Assembly: GCA_002346435.1 (NCBI GenBank)
Contig: DDZT01000034.1
Coordinates: 6,852 to 32,895 of the forward strand
DNA from: Anaerolineales bacterium UBA3001
GTDB lineage: Bacteria; Chloroflexota; Anaerolineae; Anaerolineales; UBA11657
Direction of reading: 5' to 3'
Length of the DNA: 26,044 nucleotides
Shown: positions 8,604 to 17,174 of the stretch, one piece after another
Layout of the letters: each line of letters opens with the position of its first letter
Position numbering within the stretch: the stretch's first letter is position 1
Notes under the pieces: model-generated
The model's database searches: none
The model's input: only the letters and a program-made list of their open reading frames with translations
Told to the model about the DNA's origin: nothing
Program-made: the position numbers and the translations under genes

Positions 8604-9209
8604 ATGGCTAAATTAACTAAACAGTTGTTGTGCGAGAATCCCATAGACCAATATATTAAATGGCAACAGGATGCTTATGAGACGGGTGGCCATAGGCTTA
8701 GCTCGATGGCTCTTGCTACAACTGGTTCTGATGGAATCCCTTCTATCAGGACTGTGTTACTTAAGGAAGTTACAAAGCTGGGCTTTGTTTTTTATAGTAA
8801 CTATAACAGTGAAAAAGGCCGACAAATTGAGGAGAACCCTAAGGCGTCAATCTTGTTTTACTGGGAAAGCCTTGAAAGGCAAGTTAGGGTAAGTGGATCT
8901 GTTGAAAAACTAACATCGGTTGAGTCGGACGGTTATTTTCGAAGTAGGCCTAGAGGAGCGCAAATTGGTGCGATTGCTTCACCCCAGAGTGATCGTATAG
9001 AGAATAGAGCTGAGCTAGAAGTTAGGTATAGGGAGATAGCTGATAGATATAAAGGCGTTTCAGTTGAAAGGCCAAAAAACTGGGGTGGATATCGATTGTT
9101 GCCTGAATTGTTTGAGTTTTGGCAAGGAAGTTCCGATAGGTTACATGATCGGTTTATGTATTATTTAGATGGAGATGAGATTTGGGTGATAGAGCGCTTG
9201 GCACCATAA
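8604..9209 (+). CDS. pdxH: Pyridoxamine/pyridoxine 5'-phosphate oxidase
   Basis: This 201-residue FMN-dependent split-barrel enzyme oxidises pyridoxine or pyridoxamine 5'-phosphate to pyridoxal 5'-phosphate, the cofactor used by the aminotransferase encoded at 15893. The matches run the whole length: SIRTVLLKEV, FVFYSNYNSEKGRQIEENP (FMN binding), ILFYWESLERQVRVSGSVEK, FRSRPRGAQIGAIASPQS, and the C-terminal signature WGGYRLLPELFEFWQG followed by RLHDRFMY and a final ERLAP. Length equals the family norm. The ATG at 8604 has no clear Shine-Dalgarno sequence. It sits 33 bases after fba on the same strand and may ride on that transcript. Confidence 0.95.
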   Translation: MAKLTKQLLCENPIDQYIKWQQDAYETGGHRLSSMALATTGSDGIPSIRTVLLKEVTKLGFVFYSNYNSEKGRQIEENPKASILFYWESLERQVRVSGSVEKLTSVESDGYFRSRPRGAQIGAIASPQSDRIENRAELEVRYREIADRYKGVSVERPKNWGGYRLLPELFEFWQGSSDRLHDRFMYYLDGDEIWVIERLAP

Positions 9210-9304
9210 AATGCGTTCCTATGTTGAATCACTGCTAGTTGCATGTTGATAAGAGTTCAATCCGTAAATGTACAAAATCATGAAACCAAATCAGGGTGTC
9301 TAGT

Positions 9305-10594
9305 ATGATGTTTATTACTAGAAAGAGACTTTGGTTCGTTTTGGTGCCGTCAATGTTGTTGTTCGGTATCTTAATACTATCGTTTGCTGTGTTGCGATCT
9401 GATGCAACTCAATCGGTTAGATATAGTGATGACGTGGTTTTTGACATAACTGGAGAGGATGAGTTTGACGCTCAAATAAGGGCGTTGTGGCAATTGAGCG
9501 CAAGTTACTTGCGCGCAAGGCCAAATTTGCGTTTAGAGTCAAAACCTGTTATGGCTAATGTAATCCCATATGGCATAAACACTTTTCTAGAACAAGAGGT
9601 TGAACTGCATAAGAGGGAAAGACAGGTCCAAATTATATCGGATGCGGGTTTCAATTGGATTCGACAGGAGTTTCCATGGGCGGATATCGAGGTTCATGCT
9701 AAGGGAGATTATGATGATCGCCGATCGGGGAACAGTGTTGATTCCTGGCTTAAGTATGATCACATTGTGGGACTGGCAGAAGAGTATGATTTAGAGGTGA
9801 TAGCAAGATTGTCTTCTCCACCTGCTTGGGCGCAGGAATTAGGTGGTGTTAAGGGGGCGTTTGCTCCTCCGACATCATATGAGGATTTTGCCGATTATAT
9901 TCACGCTGTTGTTGATAGATATAGAGGCGATGTGTCCTACTACCAAATTTGGAATGAGCCTAACATTTATCCGGAATGGGGAGAACAGTCAGTTAGTCCG
10001 GAAGACTATACAGAAATGTTGTGTGTGGCATACCGGGCTGTTAAGGATGCCAATGCCGATGCAGTCGTGTTGGCAGCTGCGCTGGCGCCCACAGTCGCAC
10101 TTAGTGCCAGAGACTTGAATGACTTCGTGTATTTAGAGAGAATGTACCAATCGGGCGCAGCTGATTGTTTCGATATTATGTCAGTCCAGGGGTATGGTTT
10201 GTGGTCGGGACCAACTGATCACAGAATGCATCCAGGAGTAATTAATTTTGCTCGCAACAAGTATATACGTGACATTATGGTTGCTCATAATGACAGTGAG
10301 AAAGCTATATGGATAAGTGAGATGAACTGGAATGCACTGCCAGATGGGAGTGGGATCCATCCAACTTTTGGCCAGGTTACACTCGAGCAACAAGCAAGAT
10401 GGATTCCATTAGCCTATGAACGGGCAAGTAGAGAGTGGCCATGGGTAGGAGTTGTAAACTTTTGGTACTTTAAACGAGCATCTGATGCTGAAGTAGATCA
10501 AAGTTGGTATTACTTTCGAATGGCTGACTACGATTTTAACCTAATGCCCGTATATCATAGTGTTAAAGACCATATAGCAGATCGCAATAATTAG
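9305..10594 (+). CDS. Membrane-anchored glycoside hydrolase-like protein (clan GH-A, GH39/PslG-like)
   Basis: This 429-residue protein has a basic start and one hydrophobic segment (about residues 5-30), so it is a signal anchor or an uncleaved signal peptide, with the rest outside the membrane. The body resembles a TIM-barrel cellulase/GH39-type fold. FNWIRQEFPWADIE, ARLSSPPAW and QIWNEPNIYPEW place the acid/base glutamate near residue 218. IWISEMNW near 336-343 supplies the nucleophile glutamate near 339. Both catalytic glutamates of clan GH-A are therefore present. The substrate is unknown. The neighbouring GT-C gene, one stop codon away, suggests remodelling or export of an envelope or exopolysaccharide, much as PslG-type hydrolases sit in polysaccharide loci. 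A GTG at 9296 is in frame, but the ATG at 9305 is preferred because AGGGTG lies just before it. Confidence 0.8.
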   Translation: MMFITRKRLWFVLVPSMLLFGILILSFAVLRSDATQSVRYSDDVVFDITGEDEFDAQIRALWQLSASYLRARPNLRLESKPVMANVIPYGINTFLEQEVELHKRERQVQIISDAGFNWIRQEFPWADIEVHAKGDYDDRRSGNSVDSWLKYDHIVGLAEEYDLEVIARLSSPPAWAQELGGVKGAFAPPTSYEDFADYIHAVVDRYRGDVSYYQIWNEPNIYPEWGEQSVSPEDYTEMLCVAYRAVKDANADAVVLAAALAPTVALSARDLNDFVYLERMYQSGAADCFDIMSVQGYGLWSGPTDHRMHPGVINFARNKYIRDIMVAHNDSEKAIWISEMNWNALPDGSGIHPTFGQVTLEQQARWIPLAYERASREWPWVGVVNFWYFKRASDAEVDQSWYYFRMADYDFNLMPVYHSVKDHIADRNN

Positions 10595-10613
10595 GGTGGT
10601 TTTGATTTATAAA

Positions 10614-12503
10614 ATGCAAGATTGCACTAAGATTGTTCTCCGATATTTCGGATTAGTACTGGTTATCCTTTTAGCTACCTATCTGAGGTTCAATTTAATA
10701 GAATCACAATCTTTGTGGTATGACGAAGGTAATTCTGTAAAAATGATATTACGTAGTACTATGGAGATTGTTTCGGCATCCGCATCAGATGTTCATCCGC
10801 CAGGATATTATATTTTGTTGAAAGTATGGTCCGGAATGATGGGTGGGTCTGAATTTGCGCTACGTAGTCTCTCAGCATTTGTTGGTCTAGTTGTCGTGAG
10901 CTGTATGTATCTTATCGGAAGAAAAAGCGGTAATTACGTGGTTGGTATCTTGGCATCGCTACTAGGTTCCATACATCCAGGTCTGGTTTATTACTCGCAA
11001 GAGGTGCGGATGTATATGGTTTGCACATTGCTTAGTGTAATTTTGGTTTATACAAGTATAAAGCTTCGCGATGAAAGCAAAACAAGTAATGTTGCATTGT
11101 TTAGTGTATGGCGTGTTTTGTTTGTTCTGTGTGGTGTCGTAGGTATGTATGTTCATTATGTCTTCGGGTTTATATTGATTGCTATCAATGTTGCATGTGT
11201 TTATGAAGGGATTAGGTCCGATCAAGAAACCAGAAAGAGGATTTTGCTTGAATTTGTTTGTCTCCAGGTTGGCATTGTTGTGTTGTATATACCTTGGTTG
11301 TCAACTGCAATAGAGCATTTGGTATTTTGGCCAGCTGAAAGGGTTGGTATATCAACTGAAAACGTTGTGTGGGAGGTATGGAGTTGGTTGTCTTTCGGAC
11401 CAACTGTAGAAGTCACGGATATTGTGCTCGGGTTAGTTTGTCTAGGTATCGTTGTAACCATCGGATTAGCCAGTGGTAGGGTTCGTATGAAATGGATTTC
11501 GACGTGGATGATAACTCCGGTGGGTTTAATCCTGATGTTCGGTCTTTTTAGCGAAGCATTTGAAAAATTCTTAGTCTTAGTAGTTCCAGCAGTAGCAATT
11601 ATCGCTGCTAATGGATTTGAACGGCTAATAAAGTATTTTTATATCCCGGGCCGTATATTATCTTTAGTTACTTTTGGAATTATTATTAGTTGCACGTATC
11701 TCTCGCTTGATAACATGTATCATAATGAATATTATCAGCGAGATGATTATCGTGGGCTTGTGACTGATATGCTTTACCAATATAAAGAAGGTGACGCGGT
11801 TCTGTTGAATGCTCCTAATCAGGCGGAGGTCATTTCATATTACTACCCCAGTATGGAGAACGTATTTCAAGTAGCTCGTACTAGGCCATTTAATACTCAG
11901 AAACAAATAGTTGAACTAGAGAAAATTGCGGATAGTTATTCTAGATTAATTGGCGTGTTTTGGGGAGAAAAGCAAGCTGATCCGGAAGGTGTAGTTGAGA
12001 AATGGTTAAATTTACATACATTTAAAACTGCTGAAAGCTGGTATGGACAGGTTCGAGTTGCCACATATGATGTAGCTGATGACGTGGAGATGAAAGATAT
12101 CGATGGAAATTTTGGTGACGTTATAAGATTGCGTCGGTATGGAGTAAATAGTAGAGAGTTTAGTCCCGAAGATGTGGTCCAGGTTACCCTTGATTGGAGT
12201 GCCAGTGGAGAGATAAACTCTAGGTACAAAATTTTTATACATATTTATGATGATATTAATCTTCCTCCAGTTGCACAGAATGATAGCGAACCTGTGGGTG
12301 GTAGTATGCCTACTAATTTATGGGAAAATAGTGAGATAGTAACTGATATGCATGGGGTATATATACCGGACAATGTCAAAGAAGGTATATATACTTTGGC
12401 GGTTGGGATATATGCTCCTGATGGAGGTGAGAGATTAACGGTTGGCGGTGAACAAGATGTTTCAGATAGAATTGTTTTGGGAAAAATAGCGATAGTCGAA
12501 TAG
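10614..12503 (+). CDS. GT-C family glycosyltransferase (PMT/ArnT-like), multi-pass membrane protein
   Basis: This protein of about 630 residues has roughly ten hydrophobic helices in the first 360 residues, then a large soluble C-terminal region of about 260 residues. The first periplasmic loop carries the GT-C acidic motif LWYDEGNS, and DVHPPGYYILLKVW and YYSQEVRMYM are typical of PMT_2/ArnT-like enzymes that use polyprenyl-phosphate sugars. The C-terminal part has a GDVIRLRRYGV...VVQVTLDW beta-rich segment that probably forms an extracytoplasmic sandwich. It would transfer sugars to protein, lipid or glycan at the outer face of the membrane. The start is uncertain. A GTG at 10596 lies right after the upstream stop, while the ATG at 10614 has AGGGTGG at 10593-10599, rather far away. 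It is in an operon with the glycosidase-like gene. Confidence 0.85.
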   Translation: MQDCTKIVLRYFGLVLVILLATYLRFNLIESQSLWYDEGNSVKMILRSTMEIVSASASDVHPPGYYILLKVWSGMMGGSEFALRSLSAFVGLVVVSCMYLIGRKSGNYVVGILASLLGSIHPGLVYYSQEVRMYMVCTLLSVILVYTSIKLRDESKTSNVALFSVWRVLFVLCGVVGMYVHYVFGFILIAINVACVYEGIRSDQETRKRILLEFVCLQVGIVVLYIPWLSTAIEHLVFWPAERVGISTENVVWEVWSWLSFGPTVEVTDIVLGLVCLGIVVTIGLASGRVRMKWISTWMITPVGLILMFGLFSEAFEKFLVLVVPAVAIIAANGFERLIKYFYIPGRILSLVTFGIIISCTYLSLDNMYHNEYYQRDDYRGLVTDMLYQYKEGDAVLLNAPNQAEVISYYYPSMENVFQVARTRPFNTQKQIVELEKIADSYSRLIGVFWGEKQADPEGVVEKWLNLHTFKTAESWYGQVRVATYDVADDVEMKDIDGNFGDVIRLRRYGVNSREFSPEDVVQVTLDWSASGEINSRYKIFIHIYDDINLPPVAQNDSEPVGGSMPTNLWENSEIVTDMHGVYIPDNVKEGIYTLAVGIYAPDGGERLTVGGEQDVSDRIVLGKIAIVE

Positions 12504-12511
12504 GATAATTT

Positions 12512-13162
12512 ATGGTTAGAGAATATACATGGGCTGTGTTTGATATAGATGATACTTTGTATCCTGCGTCTTGTGGATTGTGGTTTGAGGTGCGAGATAG
12601 GATTCATCAGTATATGGTGGAGGTAGTGGGTGTTCCTGAAGATAAAGCGGCTTCACAGCGTGAAGCATATTTTCGCAAATACGGTACTAGCTTAGCAGGA
12701 TTACAGCATGATTACAAGGACTTTGACACGGATGGATATGTGGAGTATGTGCATGATGTTCCGTACAGTAGTTATATAGGAACAAATACTGAACTTATTA
12801 TGGAGATGGAAGCAATACCCTTACAAAAGGCAGTTTTCACAAATTCGGATAGAAATCATGCGGCTAATGTACTTTCTGCACTCGGTGTAGACAAGTATTT
12901 TTCGGTAATAGTCGATGTATATGCAAGCAAATTTATTCCTAAACCTGCGAAGGGTTCTTTCGACGCATTGTTCGAAAGTGTTAAAGCAGATCCGTCTGAG
13001 TGTATTTTTCTGGACGACCAGGAACGCAATCTGGAGATGGCTAAATCGCTAGGTATGACTACAATACTTGTTAGGCATGAGGGTGAGGGAGATACTACTG
13101 CCGATCACTGTGTTGCTAATGTGTTGGAGGGATGCTCTGTAGTACGAAAGTTGTGTGTCTAG
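12512..13162 (+). CDS. HAD-superfamily hydrolase, pyrimidine 5'-nucleotidase (SDT1-like) type
   Basis: This 216-residue cytoplasmic phosphatase of the haloacid dehalogenase superfamily contains all four motifs. Motif I is VFDIDDTLYP (nucleophile D11, acid/base D13), motif II is FTNSD near residue 105, motif III is the lysine in KPAKGSF, and motif IV is IFLDDQERN near residue 170. The FDIDDTLYP start, the helical cap between motifs I and II and the 'fooDDQERN' pattern match the SDT1/Phm8-type pyrimidine 5'-nucleotidase subgroup. The exact substrate cannot be read from sequence. It starts eight bases after the glycosyltransferase stop and is followed after 18 bases by the acylphosphatase gene. 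Confidence 0.87.
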   Translation: MVREYTWAVFDIDDTLYPASCGLWFEVRDRIHQYMVEVVGVPEDKAASQREAYFRKYGTSLAGLQHDYKDFDTDGYVEYVHDVPYSSYIGTNTELIMEMEAIPLQKAVFTNSDRNHAANVLSALGVDKYFSVIVDVYASKFIPKPAKGSFDALFESVKADPSECIFLDDQERNLEMAKSLGMTTILVRHEGEGDTTADHCVANVLEGCSVVRKLCV

Positions 13163-13180
13163 AGTGGCGCGAGGTCTATT

Positions 13181-13465
13181 ATGGGAGAAGAAACAAAACG
13201 TATGGAGTCACTCGTGAGAGGTATAGTTCAAGGTGTTGCTTTTAGATATCATACGGCGCTTAAAGCAAATGAGCTTGGTTTACAAGGCTGGGTTAGAAAT
13301 AATAAGGATGGTTCCGTCCAGGTTGAAGCTCAGGGACAAGGAAGTTCATTAAATGATTTGATTCGATATCTACATAAAGGACCAATGCACGCCAAGGTGG
13401 ATGAGGTTGAAATAAAGTGGATGGAAACCAGAGAAATCAGTGGAAAGTTTATAATTAAACGCTAG
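13181..13465 (+). CDS. acyP: Acylphosphatase
   Basis: This 94-residue alpha/beta sandwich enzyme hydrolyses carboxyl-phosphate bonds such as acetyl- or carbamoyl-phosphate. The signature RGIVQGVAFRYHTALKANEL includes the catalytic arginine (R22) and the anion-binding loop; GWVRNNKDGSVQVEAQG holds the catalytic asparagine (N40). Length is normal for the family. GAGG lies about nine bases before the ATG. It is the last gene of the plus-strand run; no convincing hairpin-plus-T-run terminator is visible in the 53 bases before the convergent esterase gene. Confidence 0.95.
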   Translation: MGEETKRMESLVRGIVQGVAFRYHTALKANELGLQGWVRNNKDGSVQVEAQGQGSSLNDLIRYLHKGPMHAKVDEVEIKWMETREISGKFIIKR

Positions 13466-13518
13466 AGTAGCGCATAGAGTTTTTGCCCATTTATGTCCAT
13501 ACAACTAAGTGTTAGATA

Positions 13519-14472
13519 TTACTTTTGTGTAGCACGTTTAAATATATTGATTTCATCGTGTATTGCGCGTTTAGAAATATCACAAGGGATAAGATAATCA
13601 AAGCCGTGCACGGTGCCGGGATAGTTGTGTAGTTCCACCGGGACTCCGGCATCCATTAATCGCATTGCATAAGTTATAGCTTCGTCGCGCAATGGATCAT
13701 GTTCGCAAGTCATTACGTATGCTGGTGGAAGGTTAGAAAGGTCAGAGGCTCGAGATGGGGCAGCGTAGCATGGGACATTGCTGCGGTCATGTCCTAGGTA
13801 ATAGTTCCACATATCTAATACATTTTGTGATGTGATTACATATGTGTCTTCACCATGTAGCATTGATTGTGTATTGGCGCGATCATCAAGTGTTGGGTAT
13901 ATAAGCATTTGATAGCAAATAGATGGTCCATGCTTGTCTCGAGCCATTAGCGCTACTGATGCTGCAAGGTTGCCACCTGCGCTTCCACCACCCACAATAA
14001 TCCTTGATTTATCGATACCTATATGGTCTGCATTATTGACTAACCATATCAAGGATGCATAACAATCATCTATTGCAGCAGGATAAGGGTTTTCTGGAGC
14101 TAGTCGATAATCGACTGTAATTGCTATAGCTTGACAGCTTTTAGAGATAGCTAATGTGCGCGCATGTTCAGAATCTAAATCCCCAAATATAAAGCCGCCA
14201 CCGTGAAAATTTATATAAGCGGGTGCTGGCCTTTGAAGATTGCTGGGAGTGTACATGCGTATTTTGATATCAGGCGCATTTTGTGGGCCAGGAATTGTTC
14301 TCTCGGTCTCTTTGATGTTGGGATCACTAGGGCGAGGAAAACCTTTGGATTCCATGTGTGCCCTATAATCCCTTACAGCATCTCTGGTTTTGTTAATGTC
14401 AGATGAATCTATAATTGGGATGGTTCTGGCAAAGGTTTCTATTTCAGTGTTGTAAATGCGTGATATTGTCAT
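13519..14472 (-). CDS. Alpha/beta-hydrolase, hormone-sensitive-lipase (HSL) family esterase
   Basis: This 317-residue protein is likely a cytoplasmic carboxylesterase. The oxyanion-hole motif FHGGGFIFGD is at about 89-98, followed by VDYRLAPENPYPAAIDD. The nucleophile elbow is VGGGSAGGNLA with S164; the usual HSL motif is GDSAGG, so the residue before the serine is Gly here rather than Asp. The catalytic acid is D259 (TCEHDPLRDEA) and the histidine is H289 (GTVHGFDYL). Chloramphenicol or heroin esterase-like family names are commonly applied, but the substrate is unknown. It is a single minus-strand gene convergent with acyP and divergent from the DoxX-like gene. Confidence 0.92.
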   Translation of the reverse strand: MTISRIYNTEIETFARTIPIIDSSDINKTRDAVRDYRAHMESKGFPRPSDPNIKETERTIPGPQNAPDIKIRMYTPSNLQRPAPAYINFHGGGFIFGDLDSEHARTLAISKSCQAIAITVDYRLAPENPYPAAIDDCYASLIWLVNNADHIGIDKSRIIVGGGSAGGNLAASVALMARDKHGPSICYQMLIYPTLDDRANTQSMLHGEDTYVITSQNVLDMWNYYLGHDRSNVPCYAAPSRASDLSNLPPAYVMTCEHDPLRDEAITYAMRLMDAGVPVELHNYPGTVHGFDYLIPCDISKRAIHDEINIFKRATQK

Positions 14473-14575
14473 AAGGTGTTTGTTTGGCGATAGTGTTGAA
14501 TGTTTTAGTACAGGTGTTTAGTTGTCGGTTTTCAGGATTCGCACGGTGGTATTATAGCGATTAAGTATTATAGTA

Positions 14576-14974
14576 ATGTTTGTTTTACGCTTATATCGAA
14601 AAGTTGAAATGAAAAAGATAAAAATTGCTAGTGTCATACTTATGAGTGTGTTTTACGTACGGATTGGAGTGGATCATTTTCTGTCTCCGGAATGGTACTT
14701 ACAGATTATGCCACCTTACTTACCATTTCCATTGGAATTAGTATATATAAGTGGCGCTTTTGAAATTTTGTTCGGGGTGATGTTGCTACATCCATATACT
14801 CGTTCTTATGCGGGATGGGGGTTGATATTACTATTGGTGGCTGTGTTCCCGGCCAATATATATTTAGCGCAAACTAATGGAGAAGCTATGGGAACTAGTG
14901 CATTGGTGGCATGGGGAAGATTGCCATTTCAATTGCTATTTATCAGTATTGCTTACTGGCATGCGCGCAAGTAA
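14576..14974 (+). CDS. DoxX-like family integral membrane protein
   Basis: The protein has up to 132 residues and four hydrophobic helices, roughly residues 16-34, 50-70, 76-96 and 110-129. RIGVDHFLSPEWYLQIMPPYLPFP, SGAFEILFGVMLLHP and LLLVAVFPANIYLAQ are characteristic of small DoxX-like proteins. The family is linked to quinone or redox chemistry in some members, but no reaction is established for this type. An internal ATG at 14609 (MKKIKIASVIL) gives a more typical N-terminus; neither start has a clear Shine-Dalgarno sequence. It is preceded by a 103-base divergent spacer from the esterase gene and followed by the palindromes at 14977-15008. Confidence 0.85.
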   Translation: MFVLRLYRKVEMKKIKIASVILMSVFYVRIGVDHFLSPEWYLQIMPPYLPFPLELVYISGAFEILFGVMLLHPYTRSYAGWGLILLLVAVFPANIYLAQTNGEAMGTSALVAWGRLPFQLLFISIAYWHARK

Positions 14975-14976
14975 TT

Positions 14977-14991
14977 TTGATATACTATCAA
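14977..14991. repeat. Perfect inverted repeat TTGATA-TAC-TATCAA
   Basis: A 15-base palindrome with six-base arms lies immediately after the DoxX-like stop codon and upstream of the nucleoside phosphorylase gene. It overlaps the next palindrome by two bases. It includes TATACT, which could act as a -10 element, although no good -35 is seen. It may be an operator; this is inference. Confidence 0.5.
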
Positions 14992-15008
14992 GTGTCTTTA
15001 TGACACTT
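14990..15008. repeat. Perfect inverted repeat AAGTGTC-TTTAT-GACACTT
   Basis: The two seven-base arms are separated by five bases, and it could be a DNA operator or a short RNA hairpin. No T-run follows, so it does not look like an intrinsic terminator. A ten-codon ATG frame (15000-15032) begins inside the loop, which is probably chance. It lies 11 to 41 bases before the possible starts of the nucleoside phosphorylase gene. Confidence 0.5.
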
Positions 15009-15048
15009 CTGCGAGAGCTTGGAAACCGGTAATATAACAGCATTTATT

Positions 15049-15891
15049 GTGACAAACGAACATAGCTCTATTCAGCAATTTCGGGATGTGGCGGAGATAA
15101 TTCTCGATCAAAGTCAACAGCGCCCAAAGCTTGGGATAATCCTAGGAACTGGCTTAGGTGCACTTGCATCTGATATAAATGATTCTGTAGTCATACCATA
15201 CAATACTCTGCCTAATTGGCCTACATCTACGGTAAAGGGTCATGCTGGCAGACTCGTGGTGGGCAACCTTGAAGATCAACCTACATTAGTGATGCAGGGT
15301 CGGGCACATTATTATGAAGGCTATTCTATGGATGCTGTTGGTTTTCCAGTTAGAGTGATGAAAATGTTAGGTATTGATACGTTATTTGTTACAAATGCGG
15401 CTGGCGGTATTAATCCCGAGTTTGAAGCTGGTGATGTGATGTTGATTTCAGATCACATTAACCTAATTGGGATGAGTGGGCTAAGCCCATTGCGAGGACC
15501 TAATATCAGCGAGTTTGGGCCGCGTTTCCCTGATATGATGCATGCATATGACCCAGAGCTTCGTAAGATGGCTTTTCAAGTAGGATCTAAGTGTGGATAT
15601 GGCGTACATCAAGGAGTGTATGCAGGTTTGGCAGGGCCTAATTTAGAGTCGCCAGTTGAATATCGTATGCTAAAGACAATTGGGGCTGATGCTGTAGGAA
15701 TGTCCACTGTGGCGGAAGTTATTGTAGCTCGTCATAGTGGTATGAGTGTTCTAGGTGTATCCGGTATTACAAATAGAGCTAATCTGGATGGTACTAGCTA
15801 CACAACTCTCACTGAGGTATTAGAAGTCGGTAAAGTTATAGCGCCAAAAATTTTAAAAATTGTCCTGGGCGTAGTGAGACAGTTACAATAG
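15049..15891 (+). CDS. punA: Purine nucleoside phosphorylase, trimeric type
   Basis: This enzyme of about 280 residues cleaves purine nucleosides with phosphate to the free base and ribose 1-phosphate. LGIILGTGLGALASDI is the phosphate-binding N-terminus. HAGRLVVGNL, MQGRAHYYEGY, FVTNAAGGINPEFEAGDVMLISDHIN, YAGLAGPNLESPVEYRML and ADAVGMSTVAEVIVARH follow in the order of the PNP/MTAP family. The asparagine in SGITNRA marks purine nucleoside phosphorylase rather than MTAP. The start is uncertain: a TTG at 15019 adds ten residues, while the GTG at 15049 leaves the usual 28 or so residues before GIILG. Neither has a clear ribosome binding site. The stop is one base from the convergent aminotransferase stop. 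Confidence 0.93.
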   Translation: MTNEHSSIQQFRDVAEIILDQSQQRPKLGIILGTGLGALASDINDSVVIPYNTLPNWPTSTVKGHAGRLVVGNLEDQPTLVMQGRAHYYEGYSMDAVGFPVRVMKMLGIDTLFVTNAAGGINPEFEAGDVMLISDHINLIGMSGLSPLRGPNISEFGPRFPDMMHAYDPELRKMAFQVGSKCGYGVHQGVYAGLAGPNLESPVEYRMLKTIGADAVGMSTVAEVIVARHSGMSVLGVSGITNRANLDGTSYTTLTEVLEVGKVIAPKILKIVLGVVRQLQ

Positions 15892-15892
15892 A

Positions 15893-17083
15893 TCAATGAG
15901 TAAGTTGTGCTATGGTTGAGTCGAGTCTTTCCATTGCAGTGGCTATTCTCTTTTGATTTGCAACGAATGCTAAACGTATTTCATTTTGTCCGTTTTTGCT
16001 TAGCATAGTGCCTGGCAACATAGATACCCCTTCCATCAATAATTTTTCAGCAAAGCTTTGGGAGGACACTCCGGTGATTTGAGATATGTCTATCATTACA
16101 TAAAGTGCGCCTTCAGGTTTGAAGCATGAGATGTAAGGCATATCATTTATCGCATCAACTACCAGGTCTCTTCTAGCACATAGTTCCTTGCGCAATAATG
16201 AAACACATGTTTGCGGGCCTTGTAAAGCTGCGGTGCCTGCATCTTGTATAAATTCAGGCAGACACGAATGGTCATTGAGCATGATGGAGCAGACGTTGTC
16301 AACCATGTTGTTAGGAAAAATGCCATATCCTAGCCTCCAGCCTGTCATCGCATAGGCTTTGGAAAAACCATCCATAAGTATCGTGCGGTCCGCCATACCC
16401 GGCAGTGTATAAATCGAACGTGGGAAACTACCATTGAAGTATAGTTGAGAATATATCTCATCAGAAATAACCCACAGATTGTGTGCGAGAGCTAGTTCAG
16501 ATACGGATTCGAGAATGTGTGTTGGCATAACTGTGCCGGTTGGATTATTGGGATTGTTAAGCACAATGATTTTGGTTTTATTGTTGATGATTGATGATAA
16601 TTGGTCTATATCATAGATATAATCTTCAGCCATGTGCTGGTGCCAAAGTACTGGTTTGCCACCAGCAAACTTAGTAATTGCGGAATATGAAGGAAATCCA
16701 GGGTCTGGAACTATTACCTCGTCTCCGGGGTTTACTAAAGCCATTATCGCAAAGAATATTGCTCCCTTTACACCTGGTGTAACGACAACATTATTTGGAG
16801 TGGTTTGGGTTATTCTAGTGGTGTTGATATAGTGACTGATTGATTCTCGTAATTGCAATGTGCCTTGTGTGGAGGAGTAGCGTGTATGTCCATTTTGGAG
16901 TGAATTAACGGCTGCCTCTACTATGTGTGGGGGAGTATCTAGATCAAGTTCCCCTGCTTCTAGATGGATAATATCTATACCTTGCTTCTCGAGTTCGCGG
17001 GCCTGTAGCAGTGCATGGATAGCGCCTTGTCCAGTTACCCGTAAACTTCGGTTGCTGAACCTATTAAATTGTTTCACATTCAT
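15893..17083 (-). CDS. Class I/II pyridoxal-phosphate aminotransferase
   Basis: This 396-residue fold-type I enzyme is of the aspartate/aromatic aminotransferase I-gamma kind. EAGELDLDTP corresponds to the substrate-binding N-terminal loop. TPGVKGAIFFAIMAL forms the phosphate-site region, and NNPNNPTGTV gives the conserved Asn-Pro. SDEIYSQLYF contains D208 and Y211, which bind the pyridine ring, and FSKAYAMTGWRLGYG contains the Schiff-base lysine K242. The C-terminal arginine for the substrate carboxylate lies in NEIRLAFV. The amino acid substrate is not determinable from the sequence. It is convergent with punA, whose stop is one base away, and divergent from the PqqB-like gene. Confidence 0.92.
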   Translation of the reverse strand: MNVKQFNRFSNRSLRVTGQGAIHALLQARELEKQGIDIIHLEAGELDLDTPPHIVEAAVNSLQNGHTRYSSTQGTLQLRESISHYINTTRITQTTPNNVVVTPGVKGAIFFAIMALVNPGDEVIVPDPGFPSYSAITKFAGGKPVLWHQHMAEDYIYDIDQLSSIINNKTKIIVLNNPNNPTGTVMPTHILESVSELALAHNLWVISDEIYSQLYFNGSFPRSIYTLPGMADRTILMDGFSKAYAMTGWRLGYGIFPNNMVDNVCSIMLNDHSCLPEFIQDAGTAALQGPQTCVSLLRKELCARRDLVVDAINDMPYISCFKPEGALYVMIDISQITGVSSQSFAEKLLMEGVSMLPGTMLSKNGQNEIRLAFVANQKRIATAMERLDSTIAQLTH

Positions 17084-17174
17084 ATACCAGTTACTATATT
17101 ACATATGATTAGAATGGCATAGTACAATAATAATTCAATTGGTGTGGCATAGAAAAGTTGATGTGGATAATGTA

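Noticed and set aside
12245..12607. Minus-strand open frame of 120 codons across the glycosyltransferase and HAD gene junction
   Set aside because: It lies antisense to two supported genes and its translation is low-complexity Ser/Pro/Ile-rich as expected of a shadow frame.
15000..15032. Ten-codon frame beginning in the hairpin loop before punA, possible leader peptide
   Set aside because: It is very short, with no ribosome binding site or attenuator-type alternative hairpins visible; probably chance.
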